A DNA stretch of 64,000 nucleotides from Bacteroidaceae bacterium. GTDB taxonomy: Bacteria; Bacteroidota; Bacteroidia; Bacteroidales; Bacteroidaceae. The stretch's first letter is position 1, and each line of letters opens with the position of its first letter. The stretch lies in assembly GCA_017542145.1 (NCBI GenBank), contig JAFXXQ010000008.1, positions 51,579 through 115,578 of the forward strand. The letters are read 5' to 3'. Made by a program: the position numbers and the translations under genes. The notes under the pieces were generated by a model, which saw only the letters and a list, made by a program, of their open reading frames with translations, had not been told where the DNA came from and made no database searches. Shown here piece after piece: positions 17,315-25,517 of the stretch.

Positions 17315-17426
17315 TTAGTTAAGAGTTAAGAATTAAGGAAAAAAGAACCATATGCCATCTGCCCTTCCCCTCTCCCGTCCGCAGGTCTCGACGTTTGCAA
17401 AGCTATTTCTCTTAACTCTTAACTAA
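17315..17426 (+). repeat. Inverted-repeat element E3 before the sigma factor gene
   Basis: A perfect 17-bp inverted repeat: TTAGTTAAGAGTTAAGA (17315-17331) and TCTTAACTCTTAACTAA (17410-17426). The core at 17377-17411 begins GTCCGCAGGTCTCG and continues ACGTTTGCAAAGCTATTT, alignable with E1 and E2. It fills the gap between two co-directional genes and ends 15 nt before the ATG at 17442. Confidence 0.6.
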
Positions 17427-17441
17427 CGAAGTAATCAGACA

Positions 17442-17987
17442 ATGGCAGAGCTCAGCGACCAGGCGCTCATTGCACGGGTAACCGTGTTCGGCAACCGGCG
17501 TGCCTTCGACACGCTGGTCTGCCGTTACCAGTCACCCCTGCGTCGCTTCCTCCAGAACTTGACGGGAGGCGACTGCGCGCTGAGCGATGATCTCGCGCAG
17601 GAGACCTTCATCAAGGCCTGGATGCAGCTCGCTACCTTTAAAAATAAGTCTTCTTTCGAAACTTGGCTCTTCAGAATTGCATATAACGTTTTTTATGACT
17701 ATATTCGCAGCCTGAAAGAGTCGCAGTCGATAGACGACGTTGAACGAGAGGTAGAAAACCTTTATCACCAGCACGCTAACGATGGCAGCATCAAGGCCGA
17801 CGTGACGCAGGCGCTGGGGCAGCTCAATCCGAAGGAACGGGAATGTATCATCCTGTTCTTCATGGAGGAGCGCCAGATAAAGGAAATCGCCGACATAACG
17901 GGCATGCCCGAAGGTACGGTGAAGTCGCACCTCTCACGTGGAAAAGATAAAATGACTGCTTTCTTAAAACAAAACGGTTATGGATGA
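17442..17987 (+). CDS. ECF-type RNA polymerase sigma factor
   Basis: 181 residues. Region 2 at ~15-85 (FDTLVCRYQSPLRRFLQNL, DDLAQETFIKAWMQLATF, TWLFRIAYNVFYDYIRS) and region 4 at ~118-172 (LNPKERECIILFFMEERQI, then EIADITGMPEGTVKSHLSRG). It directs RNA polymerase to a regulon not identifiable here. It overlaps the next gene, a membrane protein, by 8 bases; such partners often act as anti-sigma factors. The ATG is preceded by inverted-repeat element E3 rather than by a recognisable promoter. Confidence 0.93.
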   Translation: MAELSDQALIARVTVFGNRRAFDTLVCRYQSPLRRFLQNLTGGDCALSDDLAQETFIKAWMQLATFKNKSSFETWLFRIAYNVFYDYIRSLKESQSIDDVEREVENLYHQHANDGSIKADVTQALGQLNPKERECIILFFMEERQIKEIADITGMPEGTVKSHLSRGKDKMTAFLKQNGYG

Positions 17988-18306
17988 CGAACAACTTATC
18001 AGACAATTCATGCTGTCCGCCCGCGAAGAAGTGAGCGACAGCGGCTTCAGCACACGCGTCATGCGGCACATCCCCAATACACGGCCCATCTGGGTCTTCC
18101 CTGCCACCATGCTGTTCGTTGTGGCAGCTGTCGCAGCGCTGTTCATTTGGTTCGACGGATGGAGCGTGCTCTGCAGCATCTTTGTGCACGTATATACCAT
18201 CTTCACCTACGCCAAGCACTTCTCTTTCAACCCGATCTACCCTCTCGTATTCCTCGCGTTAGGGTGCTGGTATCTCACCGAGAAAATCAAGAAGCTGGTA
18301 TATTAA
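17980..18306 (+). CDS. Small membrane protein, possible anti-sigma partner (DUF5056-like)
   Basis: 108 residues: a soluble N-terminal helix (MDDEQLIRQFMLSAREEVSD), a conserved-looking GFSTRVMRHIP segment, then two or three membrane spans (~40-60, ~65-80, ~85-103). It overlaps the sigma factor gene by 8 bases and is probably translated with it. An N-terminal cytoplasmic helix plus membrane anchors fits an anti-sigma or regulatory role, but no zinc-binding anti-sigma motif is present, so function is inferred from position alone. Confidence 0.65.
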   Translation: MDDEQLIRQFMLSAREEVSDSGFSTRVMRHIPNTRPIWVFPATMLFVVAAVAALFIWFDGWSVLCSIFVHVYTIFTYAKHFSFNPIYPLVFLALGCWYLTEKIKKLVY

Positions 18307-18318
18307 GACCGTCCCTAC

Positions 18319-19113
18319 ATGAAACAATACCTTGACCTCCTGAACCGCATCCTCACCGAAGGCGTAGAGAAAGGCGACCGTACCGGCACGGGCACCATAA
18401 GCGTCTTTGGGCATCAGATGCGCTTCAACCTTGAAGAGGGCTTTCCTCTCCTAACCACTAAGAAACTCCACCTCAAGTCCATCATCTACGAACTGCTGTG
18501 GTTCCTCGCTGGTGACACTAATGTCCGCTACCTGCAGGAGCACGGCGTCCGCATCTGGAACGAATGGGCTGATGCCGACGGCGACCTCGGACACATCTAC
18601 GGCTACCAATGGCGTTCGTGGCCCGACTACAACGGCGGCTACATCGACCAAATCAGCAACGTCATCCGCGACATCCGTCAGACGCCCGACTCACGCCGCA
18701 TGATTGTCAGCGCGTGGAACGTGGCCGACCTGCCCAACATGAACCTGCCCCCCTGCCACGCGTTCTTCCAGTTCTACGTGGCCGACGGACGCCTCAGTCT
18801 CCAACTCTACCAGCGTAGCGCCGACACCTTCCTTGGCGTACCTTTCAACATCGCCTCCTATGCCCTTCTGCTCATGATGGTAGCACAGGTCTGCGGCCTC
18901 CGCCCGGGCGACTTCATCCATACCACAGGCGACACCCACCTCTACCTCGACCATCTGGAACAGGCCCGCCTGCAGCTCACCCGCACGCCGCGCCCGCTAC
19001 CTCGCATGGTCATCAACCCCGACGTCAAGGACATCTTCAGTTTCCGCTACGAGGACTTCCAGCTTGAAGGCTACGACCCCTGGCCCCATATCCCCGCCAA
19101 AGTTTCTGTCTAA
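18319..19113 (+). CDS. thyA: Thymidylate synthase
   Basis: 264 residues, the standard length for bacterial ThyA. It methylates dUMP to dTMP using methylenetetrahydrofolate. Motifs: [38 protein letters not shown], the dUMP-binding RRMIVSAWN, catalytic Cys in [32 protein letters not shown], and [12 protein letters not shown] near the C-terminus. Cytoplasmic. Its stop is one base before the folA start, the classic pairing in which DHFR regenerates the folate ThyA oxidises. Confidence 0.97.
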   Translation: MKQYLDLLNRILTEGVEKGDRTGTGTISVFGHQMRFNLEEGFPLLTTKKLHLKSIIYELLWFLAGDTNVRYLQEHGVRIWNEWADADGDLGHIYGYQWRSWPDYNGGYIDQISNVIRDIRQTPDSRRMIVSAWNVADLPNMNLPPCHAFFQFYVADGRLSLQLYQRSADTFLGVPFNIASYALLLMMVAQVCGLRPGDFIHTTGDTHLYLDHLEQARLQLTRTPRPLPRMVINPDVKDIFSFRYEDFQLEGYDPWPHIPAKVSV

Positions 19114-19114
19114 T

Positions 19115-19609
19115 ATGCTTTCCATCATTGTTGCCATAGCTCAGAACAACGCCATCGGGCGGGCAGGGCAGCTGCTCTACCACCTGCCGAATGACTTGAA
19201 GCGCTTCAAGGCGCTCACTACGGGCCATACCATCATCATGGGACGCAAGACCTTCGAGTCTTTCCCTAACGGCCCCCTGCCCAACCGCCGCAACCTCGTC
19301 CTGAGCCACGACGACACCCTCTCCCTCTCTGACGCAGAGGTTTTCCCCACCCTTACCGCTGCCCTTGCCGCCTGCGAGACGGAAGAGGAAGAGGTCTTCA
19401 TCATCGGAGGTGCCAGCGTCTATCGCCAAGCCCTGCCGCTGGCGCAGAAGCTCTATATCACCCTCATCGACGACCTGCCGCAGGATGCCGATACCTTCTT
19501 CCCCCTTACTGACAGCCGCGACTGGCTGCCCGTTCTCTGCGAGCCCCATCCTGCCGACGAACGTCACGTCCACCCCTACACCTTCATCGACTATCTCCGG
19601 CGCAACTGA
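19115..19609 (+). CDS. folA: Dihydrofolate reductase
   Basis: 164 residues from ATG 19115; an upstream in-frame ATG at 19064 lies inside thyA and is rejected. Reduces dihydrofolate with NADPH. Motifs: SIIVAIAQNNAIGRAGQLLY, the substrate-binding LPNDLKRFKALT, MGRKTFESFP with LPNRRNLVLS (NADPH site), and FIIGGASVYRQALPLAQKLY. Starts directly after the thyA stop, so it is translationally coupled. Trimethoprim-type inhibitors target this family; nothing here shows resistance. Confidence 0.95.
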   Translation: MLSIIVAIAQNNAIGRAGQLLYHLPNDLKRFKALTTGHTIIMGRKTFESFPNGPLPNRRNLVLSHDDTLSLSDAEVFPTLTAALAACETEEEEVFIIGGASVYRQALPLAQKLYITLIDDLPQDADTFFPLTDSRDWLPVLCEPHPADERHVHPYTFIDYLRRN

Positions 19610-19712
19610 GTTACTAAATTAACCGCGAGGAACCGCTTATTTCATCATCATTTTACACCCTTTCACTACGTTGGAGGGACTTCTTCTTTTTACAAAAGCA
19701 GGAAATGGGAAA

Positions 19713-19822
19713 CTTTCATCGCAATGGTTAAATGTTTTCATTGCAATGAAAGAAAGTTTTCACTGCAATGATTAAATGTTTTCATCGCAGTGAAAGATTC
19801 TTTTCATTGCGATGAAAATATA
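19713..19822. repeat. 22-nt tandem array C (five units)
   Basis: Five consecutive units of exactly 22 nt (19713, 19735, 19757, 19779, 19801). Each opens with (T/C)TTTCA and carries a self-complementary centre, variants of CATTGCAATG: CATCGCAATG, CATTGCAATG, CACTGCAATG, CATCGCAGTG, CATTGCGATG. The first and last centres are exact reverse complements. Alternate units end AAATG or AAAG/ATTC. The array fills the middle of the 384-bp gap between folA and the next gene; the rest of that gap holds only a promoter. Confidence 0.75.
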
Positions 19823-19912
19823 GCAGAGTAAGGGAATAAACGTTTAGTTGCTTTGTTTCGTCCTGCGGTAAGAATTGAAAAACAACGTAGAAGAAGAAAA
19901 AAACATCGTACG

Positions 19913-19944
19913 TTCGTTTTTCTGCATTTTTCGCATTATCTTTG
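19913..19944 (+). promoter_or_regulatory. Promoter for the 19994 lipoprotein gene
   Basis: -7 box TATCTTTG (19937-19944) with TTCG (19913-19916) 20 nt upstream as a partial -33 match. It lies 49 nt before the ATG at 19994. Confidence 0.55.
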
Positions 19945-19993
19945 TCGTGTTTTACAAAGAATGGTGGTAATAACATCTGTAGAGCAATAGACC

Positions 19994-20479
19994 ATGAAGG
20001 TTCGTCAATACATATTCCTCGCAATGGACATCGCAGCTACGTTGTGTGTTTGTTCTTGTATTACAAGTCGCAATGCAACATTATCATCCGGAAGTCAGTC
20101 CATAAATGGACACCCGCAGATGGTTTTTGTGGAAGGATTGGTAAAACACGACACTATTGCAAATAAGTATTCGATGCAACTTCTTAGCATGGAGATAGTT
20201 GATGGACAGACAAAACAACTGCCCCACGGACATGATTTAGACCCGGAAAAGGGTTTTAATTACGTGCTGTTTGGCCATGGGCCATCCCCAATTGCACAAT
20301 ATGGCATGGAAAATCCGTTGCACAAACGACTGGAATATGCGGATGAAAATGGTAAACTGGAAACTACAGAAGTGAAGTCGGCTGAAGCAGATTTCTATCT
20401 TCGAATACCTACGACAAGTTTGGTGGAGAAAATAGAGTTCCGATATAAAAAACGTGTTTTGCTTACTCTTCAGTTGTGA
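19994..20479 (+). CDS. Small predicted lipoprotein, function unknown
   Basis: 161 residues. N-terminus MKVRQYIFLAMDIAATLCVC followed by SC: a signal peptide with Cys at 18, 20 and 22, the last of which best fits a loose lipobox (CVCSC). The mature domain is a beta-rich stretch (FVEGLVKHDTIANKYSMQLL, FNYVLFGHGPSPIAQYGMEN). It has its own promoter, is visibly AT-richer than thyA/folA, and is followed 39 nt later by a secreted metallopeptidase with similar composition. The two may form a small acquired or niche-specific unit. No family recognised. Confidence 0.6.
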   Translation: MKVRQYIFLAMDIAATLCVCSCITSRNATLSSGSQSINGHPQMVFVEGLVKHDTIANKYSMQLLSMEIVDGQTKQLPHGHDLDPEKGFNYVLFGHGPSPIAQYGMENPLHKRLEYADENGKLETTEVKSAEADFYLRIPTTSLVEKIEFRYKKRVLLTLQL

Positions 20480-20518
20480 CAGGCCGAAATAATAGTCTTA
20501 AAACAGCTCCCTTGTTCT

Positions 20519-21916
20519 ATGAAAAAAGACGTCTTTTTCTCCGTAGCACTTCTTATTTCCCTTCTGGCATCCGCACAAGAATACCCTATTGATACCATTC
20601 AGTATATGGGCCGTTCCGACAACCGTGTGAATCTTGTTTTCTTGGGAGATGGTTATGTCGAATCAGAAATGGATACTTTTGTTGAAGACGCGCAAAAAGC
20701 AACTAAAGCGTTTTTCGCAGAAACTCCGTGGAATAATTATAAAGATTACTTTAATGTTTTTCTTATTAAGACGCCATCCGAAGTCAGCGGAGCGGGCATG
20801 TCGCCCAAAGAGAAAATCCAAAATTTCTACGGAACTACTTTCGGATTCAATGGTACCGATCGCCTACTCTATCCGAATAACATTTCTACAGTCAGAAGGG
20901 TATTGAAAAATCATATTCCCAATTATAATATTCCAGTAATAATAGTTAATTCAACAAAATATGGTGGCGCCGGCGGTGAAGTTATGACTTTCTCGAAAGC
21001 TCCAGAGGCCTTTGAGATTTTTCTCCATGAAGTGGGACATGGATTTGCAGACTTAGCAGATGAATATTGGGCAGGTGATGTTTATGCAAGAGAGAGGCCT
21101 AATATGACAAGAATGAATCACTTTAAATTGGTTAAATGGAAGAATTGGTATGGTTTAGAAGGCATTGGCGTTTACCCATATAGGGAGAAGCCAACATGGT
21201 TTAAACCAAGCATGATTTGCAAGATGGAATACCTCGGACTTGATTATTGTGCCGTGTGCCGTCAGGCTATCATCGAATCAATCCATGAGATCGTAAATCC
21301 AATCAACGGCTACCAACCCGACAACAGCACTCCCTTACCTATCGACAGCCTAAGGCGTTTTGATTTGGATTTGACAAAACCAAATCCAACACTTGAAATA
21401 ACAATCCCCAATATGCGTTTTAAATTGGATTTGATAAAACCAGATCCAAACACACTTGAAGTAACATGGACATTAAACGGCAAGGTCATCGGCACGAATC
21501 AAGACAGCGTAATTATTCATTCCAAATCGCTGAAGAAAGAAGAATACGAATTAATCGCTACCGTTGAAGATAAGACCAACTACTTGCGAGTAGATAATCA
21601 TTCGACTATTCATGCGCACTCTGTTCGTTGGCTGTTTGGTATAACTTCTGGAGTAGACGTGCAAAGCGTACGTGAAGACTATTTGATAACCCTAATGCCC
21701 TTCTCTATAAAAGTGGAAGTCAATTGTGCAAATGCAAAGAATCGGCAAATGAATGTCATTCTATCCGACTTGTCAGGCAAAGTAGTTGCAAAAGAAAAGA
21801 CGAATAAAGAAGGATATTGTTTTCTTTCAACGTCTACGCTTACCAATGGCATTTACATCCTGAGCATCTACGATAAAGGAAAGCTGGTGTATAGTCGGAA
21901 GTTTACAAAAGAATAA
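20519..21916 (+). CDS. Secreted M64-type (IgA peptidase-like) zinc metallopeptidase
   Basis: 465 residues: signal peptide MKKDVFFSVALLISLLASAQ; peptidase M64 fold with VNLVFLGDGYVESEMDTFVE at ~40 and zinc motif HEVGHGFADLADEYW (HExGH; the downstream Asp/Glu may complete the site), plus KMEYLGLDYCAVCRQAI. Residues ~275-320 contain a near-duplicate (RRFDLDLTKPNPTLEITIPN then RFKLDLIKPDPNTLEVTW). An Ig-like region and a T9SS-type tail (NGIYILSIYDKGKLVYSRKF) end the protein, so secretion by the type IX route is likely. The family includes IgA-cleaving clostridial enzymes, but the real substrate here is unknown. AT-rich relative to neighbours. Confidence 0.85.
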   Translation: MKKDVFFSVALLISLLASAQEYPIDTIQYMGRSDNRVNLVFLGDGYVESEMDTFVEDAQKATKAFFAETPWNNYKDYFNVFLIKTPSEVSGAGMSPKEKIQNFYGTTFGFNGTDRLLYPNNISTVRRVLKNHIPNYNIPVIIVNSTKYGGAGGEVMTFSKAPEAFEIFLHEVGHGFADLADEYWAGDVYARERPNMTRMNHFKLVKWKNWYGLEGIGVYPYREKPTWFKPSMICKMEYLGLDYCAVCRQAIIESIHEIVNPINGYQPDNSTPLPIDSLRRFDLDLTKPNPTLEITIPNMRFKLDLIKPDPNTLEVTWTLNGKVIGTNQDSVIIHSKSLKKEEYELIATVEDKTNYLRVDNHSTIHAHSVRWLFGITSGVDVQSVREDYLITLMPFSIKVEVNCANAKNRQMNVILSDLSGKVVAKEKTNKEGYCFLSTSTLTNGIYILSIYDKGKLVYSRKFTKE

Positions 21917-21952
21917 AATAAGATTCACCCCGAACCATTGCCACTTAAAAAG

Positions 21953-21982
21953 AACTGGGCGCGACGTAGGTCGCGCCCAGTT
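21953..21982. terminator. Bidirectional terminator
   Basis: A perfect 13-bp stem AACTGGGCGCGAC / GTCGCGCCCAGTT with loop GTAG, with A-rich sequence on the left and TTTTC on the right. It sits between the convergent ends of the metallopeptidase and asnC genes and can serve both. Confidence 0.85.
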
Positions 21983-22004
21983 TTCGTTGGTGTGGACGAG
22001 AGTA

Positions 22005-22478
22005 TCAGTCTTCCTCAATCTCAGGGATGGGAATCTGACGGCGGAAGACTTCCTCGTAGGAGATGATGGACGTTGAACGTACGCCAAGGGGGTGAATCTT
22101 TTCCTGAATGATGCGGCTCAGGGCAAAGTTGTTCTTGGCATACATTTTGATGAACATGTCATACTCTCCTGTCGTGAAGTGGCACTCCACGACTTCGGGG
22201 ATTTTCTTCAGTCCTTCAAGTACCGATTCGGCATTGGAAGAGGGGCCTTTGAGGAAGAGTCCTACGTAGGCGCAGGTCTCCCACCCCACCTTCTGCGGGT
22301 CGAGGATAAACTCCGAGCCCTTCAGCACGCCCAGGTTGGTTAGCTTCTGGATGCGCTGATGAATAGCGGCACCCGATACGTCGCAGGCGCGTGCGACCTC
22401 CAGGAAGGGGACGCGCGCGTTTGCGGCTATCATGGACAGGATCTTCTGATCCAAGGCGTCAAGCTGATGGTGTCCCAT
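22005..22478 (-). CDS. Lrp/AsnC family transcriptional regulator
   Basis: 157 residues: N-terminal winged helix-turn-helix (LDALDQKILSMIAANARVPF, VARACDVSGAAIHQRIQKLT) and a C-terminal RAM/AsnC effector domain (YVGLFLKGPSSNAESVLEGL, VVECHFTTGEYDMFIKMYAK). It is the last gene of the exbB-exbD-exbD run, 12 nt after the second exbD. The same order of energy-transduction genes and an AsnC gene is familiar in Bacteroidales. It probably senses an amino acid; target genes are not evident. Confidence 0.92.
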   Translation of the reverse strand: MGHHQLDALDQKILSMIAANARVPFLEVARACDVSGAAIHQRIQKLTNLGVLKGSEFILDPQKVGWETCAYVGLFLKGPSSNAESVLEGLKKIPEVVECHFTTGEYDMFIKMYAKNNFALSRIIQEKIHPLGVRSTSIISYEEVFRRQIPIPEIEED

Positions 22479-22490
22479 AGTGCGATGCGT

Positions 22491-22955
22491 TTACTGGCGT
22501 TTGGTAGCCGAATAGACGATATTCAAGGCCCACGCCTCGCGCAACGCCATCTTTACGTCGGTGACGATACCCATCTGCGTATTCTTGTCCATCTTCAAGC
22601 TGACCTTCATGAAGGGTTTGTCGCGCTCCTGCATGTTTTCGCGTTCCTGAATAATGTACTCATGGATAGCATCGATTTCAGCAAAGTCCTCGTTCAGCTG
22701 AATACGGCTTTCAGTACCCAGTTTGGCACGATACTCGCGTGTGGGAGGGCCGATGTAGATGTAGGACACAAGCGACTTCTTTTCCAGCTTCTGAATCTCT
22801 GTTCCGGAGGGAACTTCGAACTCGACCTTCAGCGTAACCTCACGCATGGAGGTAACAATCATGAAGAAGAAGAGGATGGAGAAAATCAAGTCGGGGAGTG
22901 AAGAGGTATTCAACTCCGGCATTTCACGTTTTCCGTTCTTATTAAATTTTCCCAT
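22491..22955 (-). CDS. exbD: ExbD/TolR family biopolymer transport protein (second copy)
   Basis: 154 residues: short cytoplasmic N-terminus, one membrane span (~19-40, LPDLIFSILFFFMIVTSMRE) containing the conserved proton-path Asp, then a periplasmic domain (VKVEFEVPSGTEIQKLEKKS to the C-terminus). With ExbB it forms a proton-driven motor for TonB- or Tol-type systems. Two bases from the other exbD; the two differ in length and periplasmic domain, so heteromeric or specialised complexes are possible. Confidence 0.9.
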   Translation of the reverse strand: MGKFNKNGKREMPELNTSSLPDLIFSILFFFMIVTSMREVTLKVEFEVPSGTEIQKLEKKSLVSYIYIGPPTREYRAKLGTESRIQLNEDFAEIDAIHEYIIQERENMQERDKPFMKVSLKMDKNTQMGIVTDVKMALREAWALNIVYSATKRQ

Positions 22956-22957
22956 AA

Positions 22958-23584
22958 TCAGTTTCCTCCATATTGTTTAGGTTCAGCCTCGGAAATCTTC
23001 GTCGGATAGACGCCACGAATGGCGAGACCCTCGTCGCTTTCAGGATCGATATCGTCGAAGTGCTTGTGAAAGCGGGCCAAGGCAAGCTCGTCGCGGACGT
23101 CGTGGTAGGCGCGTACCAGTTCGTTCTGAATCTGGAAATAGACGTCATACTTCGTGGTACGGTCGGTCTGGATCGAGATGATGTGGTTCTTGGTGACAGG
23201 ATAGGCTCCCAGCAAGGGAAGGGGAGGATCGGCGGGGTGGAACTCAGGCATGTTGGCCTTGTTGTTCGGGTTGGCGATAAACTCCTTCGCAATGGTGTAG
23301 AGGTCTGAAGGCTGTACGTTTGCCTGGAACACACGCGATGCCTGATCACCGTAGTAGTAGCTGATTTCGTTGTTCATGTTGACCTGAACGACCAGCACGT
23401 TCCTACCTTTCACCTTGACGTCCTCTTCCTCCTGATTGGGATCGGGCGGGTTGGGCAGACGACGCGCCAAACCAGTATCCGTGTCCATAGAGGTGACGAC
23501 AAGGAAGAAGATAAGCAGGATGAACGAGATGTCAGCCGTGGAGCTGGCGTTCAGTCCGGGAACTTTTCTTTTTGATCTTGCCAT
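22958..23584 (-). CDS. exbD: ExbD/TolR family biopolymer transport protein (first copy)
   Basis: 208 residues: N-terminal basic stretch (ARSKRKVPGLNASSTAD), one membrane span with the conserved Asp (ADISFILLIFFLVVTSM), then a longer periplasmic domain than usual (~170 residues) with an Asp/Glu/Pro linker (PNPPDPNQEEEDVKVK). Partner of the ExbB-like protein upstream. Such elongated ExbD forms are normal in Bacteroidales operons with two exbD genes. Confidence 0.9.
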   Translation of the reverse strand: MARSKRKVPGLNASSTADISFILLIFFLVVTSMDTDTGLARRLPNPPDPNQEEEDVKVKGRNVLVVQVNMNNEISYYYGDQASRVFQANVQPSDLYTIAKEFIANPNNKANMPEFHPADPPLPLLGAYPVTKNHIISIQTDRTTKYDVYFQIQNELVRAYHDVRDELALARFHKHFDDIDPESDEGLAIRGVYPTKISEAEPKQYGGN

Positions 23585-23619
23585 AATTAAATCTCCTTAT
23601 ACCTTATTTTAATTATGAC

Positions 23620-24096
23620 TTACTTCTTGAAAATGCCCGTCAGATTGAGGATAAGACCGAGAAGGGTTACACCAACAAGGGCATAAATGGTATAAAGCAA
23701 CGCATCGGTGGCCTGGCACCAGAAGGGGTTGTCATAGATACCCTGACCTGTGCGGACGGCGGCACTACTGCCCATCACGAAACCCACGATGAGCAGGGGG
23801 ACGAAGAGGAAACTGCCGATAGCGCGAAGCACGCCGGCGGCCTTGGGCATCTGCGAGTCAATCTTGGCACCCTTGGCAATAAGGATACCGATGATGGTGA
23901 CCACGAGGCAAAGTGCCACAAGGAAATACATCCAGAACATGAGCAGGTCGGTGAACTTAGGCCATTTGACGATGCCGCTGGCGACCGAACCCGTCTCATT
24001 AAATCCCACCGTGAAGAACACCACGAGCACTGCGGCCGAGAGGACGAAGAGCACGGCCATCACGATGGATGCTATTTTTGAACACTTGTCTTTCAT
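23620..24096 (-). CDS. Four-span membrane protein in the exb operon, function unknown
   Basis: 158 residues with four predicted membrane segments (~10-30, ~48-72, ~88-110, ~130-152). No charged residues within the spans suggest an ion path. It lies between exbB (107 nt away) and the first exbD (35 nt), on the same strand, so an accessory subunit of the motor is the likely role. Proteins of this kind recur at this position in Bacteroidales, but I know of no assigned function. Confidence 0.75.
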   Translation of the reverse strand: MKDKCSKIASIVMAVLFVLSAAVLVVFFTVGFNETGSVASGIVKWPKFTDLLMFWMYFLVALCLVVTIIGILIAKGAKIDSQMPKAAGVLRAIGSFLFVPLLIVGFVMGSSAAVRTGQGIYDNPFWCQATDALLYTIYALVGVTLLGLILNLTGIFKK

Positions 24097-24203
24097 TGTC
24101 TCTTTTTTTTAGTATTAACGTTGAACTTCAATCTTCGTTTTCTCGCCATAGCAGAATTGAAGCAAGCTTCACTCTACTCATCTGGCTTAACGAAAACGCT
24201 GGA

Positions 24204-25034
24204 TTACTTACCGTACTTCAGGTTGTACTTCATAATCATATCAAGCAGGGTGATGGAGCTGTCCTCCATATCGCTGTTGATAGCCTCAATCTTGGTAAGG
24301 ATGAAGTTGTAGAACACCTGAAGCACAAGAGCAACGATAATACCGAAGATGGTGGTGATAAGAGCGACCTTCATACCAGCGGCAACGATGGTCGGGCTGA
24401 TGTCGCCAGCTTTCTGGATATTATCAAATGCCTGGACCATACCGATGACGGTGCCCAAGAATCCGAGTGACGGAGCCATAGCGATGAAGAGGGTGACCCA
24501 TGAGCAGTTTTTCTCAAGAGCAGCAGCCTGCACGCCGCCGTAGCTGACGACGGAGCGCTCGACGACATCAAGACCGTCGTTGACGCGCATCAGACCCTGA
24601 TAGCAGATGGAGGCAACAGGACCACGGGTATTGCGGCAAATGTCCTTAGCACCTTCCAGGTCACCCTTGTCCAGAGCAGCTTCAACCTTCTTGAGCATCT
24701 TGTTGGTGTTCACCTCGGCAAGGCTCAGATAAATAATACGTTCGATGCAGAAAGCAAGACCGATAATCAGAGCGATGGCAACGAGTGACATAAAGCCGGC
24801 GTTACCTTCAATGAACTTAACCTTAAGGGCTTTGTGGAAGCTCTGCGTTTCCTCCTCGACGGGAGCGACGGGTTCTTCAACAGCCTGAACAGGAGCGGCA
24901 TTGACAGCGGCGTCGCTGGCAACAGCCTCTACGTTTTCCTGACCTGCGGAAGCAGCATCCTGAGCTTTCACGGTCTGAGTCATTCCTAATGAAAGGAGTC
25001 CGAACATTGCAATAACTGCAAAAATCTTTTTCAT
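24204..25034 (-). CDS. exbB: MotA/TolQ/ExbB proton channel family protein
   Basis: 276 residues: an N-terminal signal-like segment (MKKIFAVIAMFGLLSLGMT), an Ala/Val/Glu-rich periplasmic linker (~25-65), then the TolQ/ExbB core with three spans (~80-100 GFMSLVAIALIIGLAFCIER, ~180-205 LFIAMAPSLGFLGTVIGMVQ, ~220-250). The GLLGTV-type signature appears as LGFLGTVIGMVQAF. Inner-membrane proton channel that energises TonB or Tol complexes with ExbD. First gene of the operon. Confidence 0.93.
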   Translation of the reverse strand: MKKIFAVIAMFGLLSLGMTQTVKAQDAASAGQENVEAVASDAAVNAAPVQAVEEPVAPVEEETQSFHKALKVKFIEGNAGFMSLVAIALIIGLAFCIERIIYLSLAEVNTNKMLKKVEAALDKGDLEGAKDICRNTRGPVASICYQGLMRVNDGLDVVERSVVSYGGVQAAALEKNCSWVTLFIAMAPSLGFLGTVIGMVQAFDNIQKAGDISPTIVAAGMKVALITTIFGIIVALVLQVFYNFILTKIEAINSDMEDSSITLLDMIMKYNLKYGK

Positions 25035-25124
25035 GTGTGTTACGTTTTTTAATTAATACTTTTTATAAATTTCTATTCTCTTTTTCTCACTCTTAATCGG
25101 ATGGGCATGCGCCCAATTCCTTTG

Positions 25125-25212
25125 CGGAAAGACGGGGATTCGAACCCCGGAAACCCTTTAGGAGTTTACACGCTTTCCAGGCGTGCCTCTTCAGCCACTC
25201 GAGCATCTTTCC
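25125..25212 (-). tRNA. tRNA-Ser (GGA anticodon)
   Basis: 88 nt. Acceptor stem GGAAAGA / TCTTTCC, D-arm GCTCGAGTGGCTGAAGAGGC, anticodon stem CACGC / GCGTG with loop CTGGAAA (anticodon GGA, reading UCC/UCU), a long class II variable arm, and T-arm CCGGGGTTCGAATCCCCG. Discriminator G; CCA is not encoded. It lies alone between exbB and sppA. A GAACTTTG-like box about 60 nt upstream may be its promoter. Confidence 0.95.
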
Positions 25213-25434
25213 TTCGTCTGAAAACACCTCTTTTCGGAACGTGTTTTCGCTAAATCGGGAGCAAAGTTCGCACTTTTTTTTGGAAGCTCCGAATTTTTCA
25301 GCCACAAATGTATTCATTTTTTTCTTTGCAACCATATTTTTCGTAAATATTCTATAAAAAAACACCGATTTTTTCCATTTTTCGGGTGAAAAGGCTCTTT
25401 TTCGGACTCATTTTCTTTAAAAAAGTGAATTAGG

Positions 25435-25466
25435 TTGGTCACATCGCGAATTTGTGATTACCTTTG
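25435..25466 (+). promoter_or_regulatory. Promoter for sppA
   Basis: -33 TTGG (25435-25438), 20-nt spacer, -7 TACCTTTG (25459-25466), 51 nt before the ATG at 25518: one of the best consensus matches in the window. The remainder of the 305-bp gap between tRNA-Ser and sppA is AT-rich and shows nothing else. Confidence 0.7.
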
Positions 25467-25517
25467 TTACCGCTTTCGACAACGAACAACCGTTAATTAA
25501 AAAAAGGAATAGAGAAA

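Noticed and set aside
19713..19822. CRISPR array
   Set aside because: Units are contiguous 22-mers without spacers, and no cas genes are present; the same applies to the other four arrays.
25093..25365. 90-residue minus-strand frame over the tRNA
   Set aside because: It reads through tRNA-Ser; the tRNA folds completely and the peptide has no family features.
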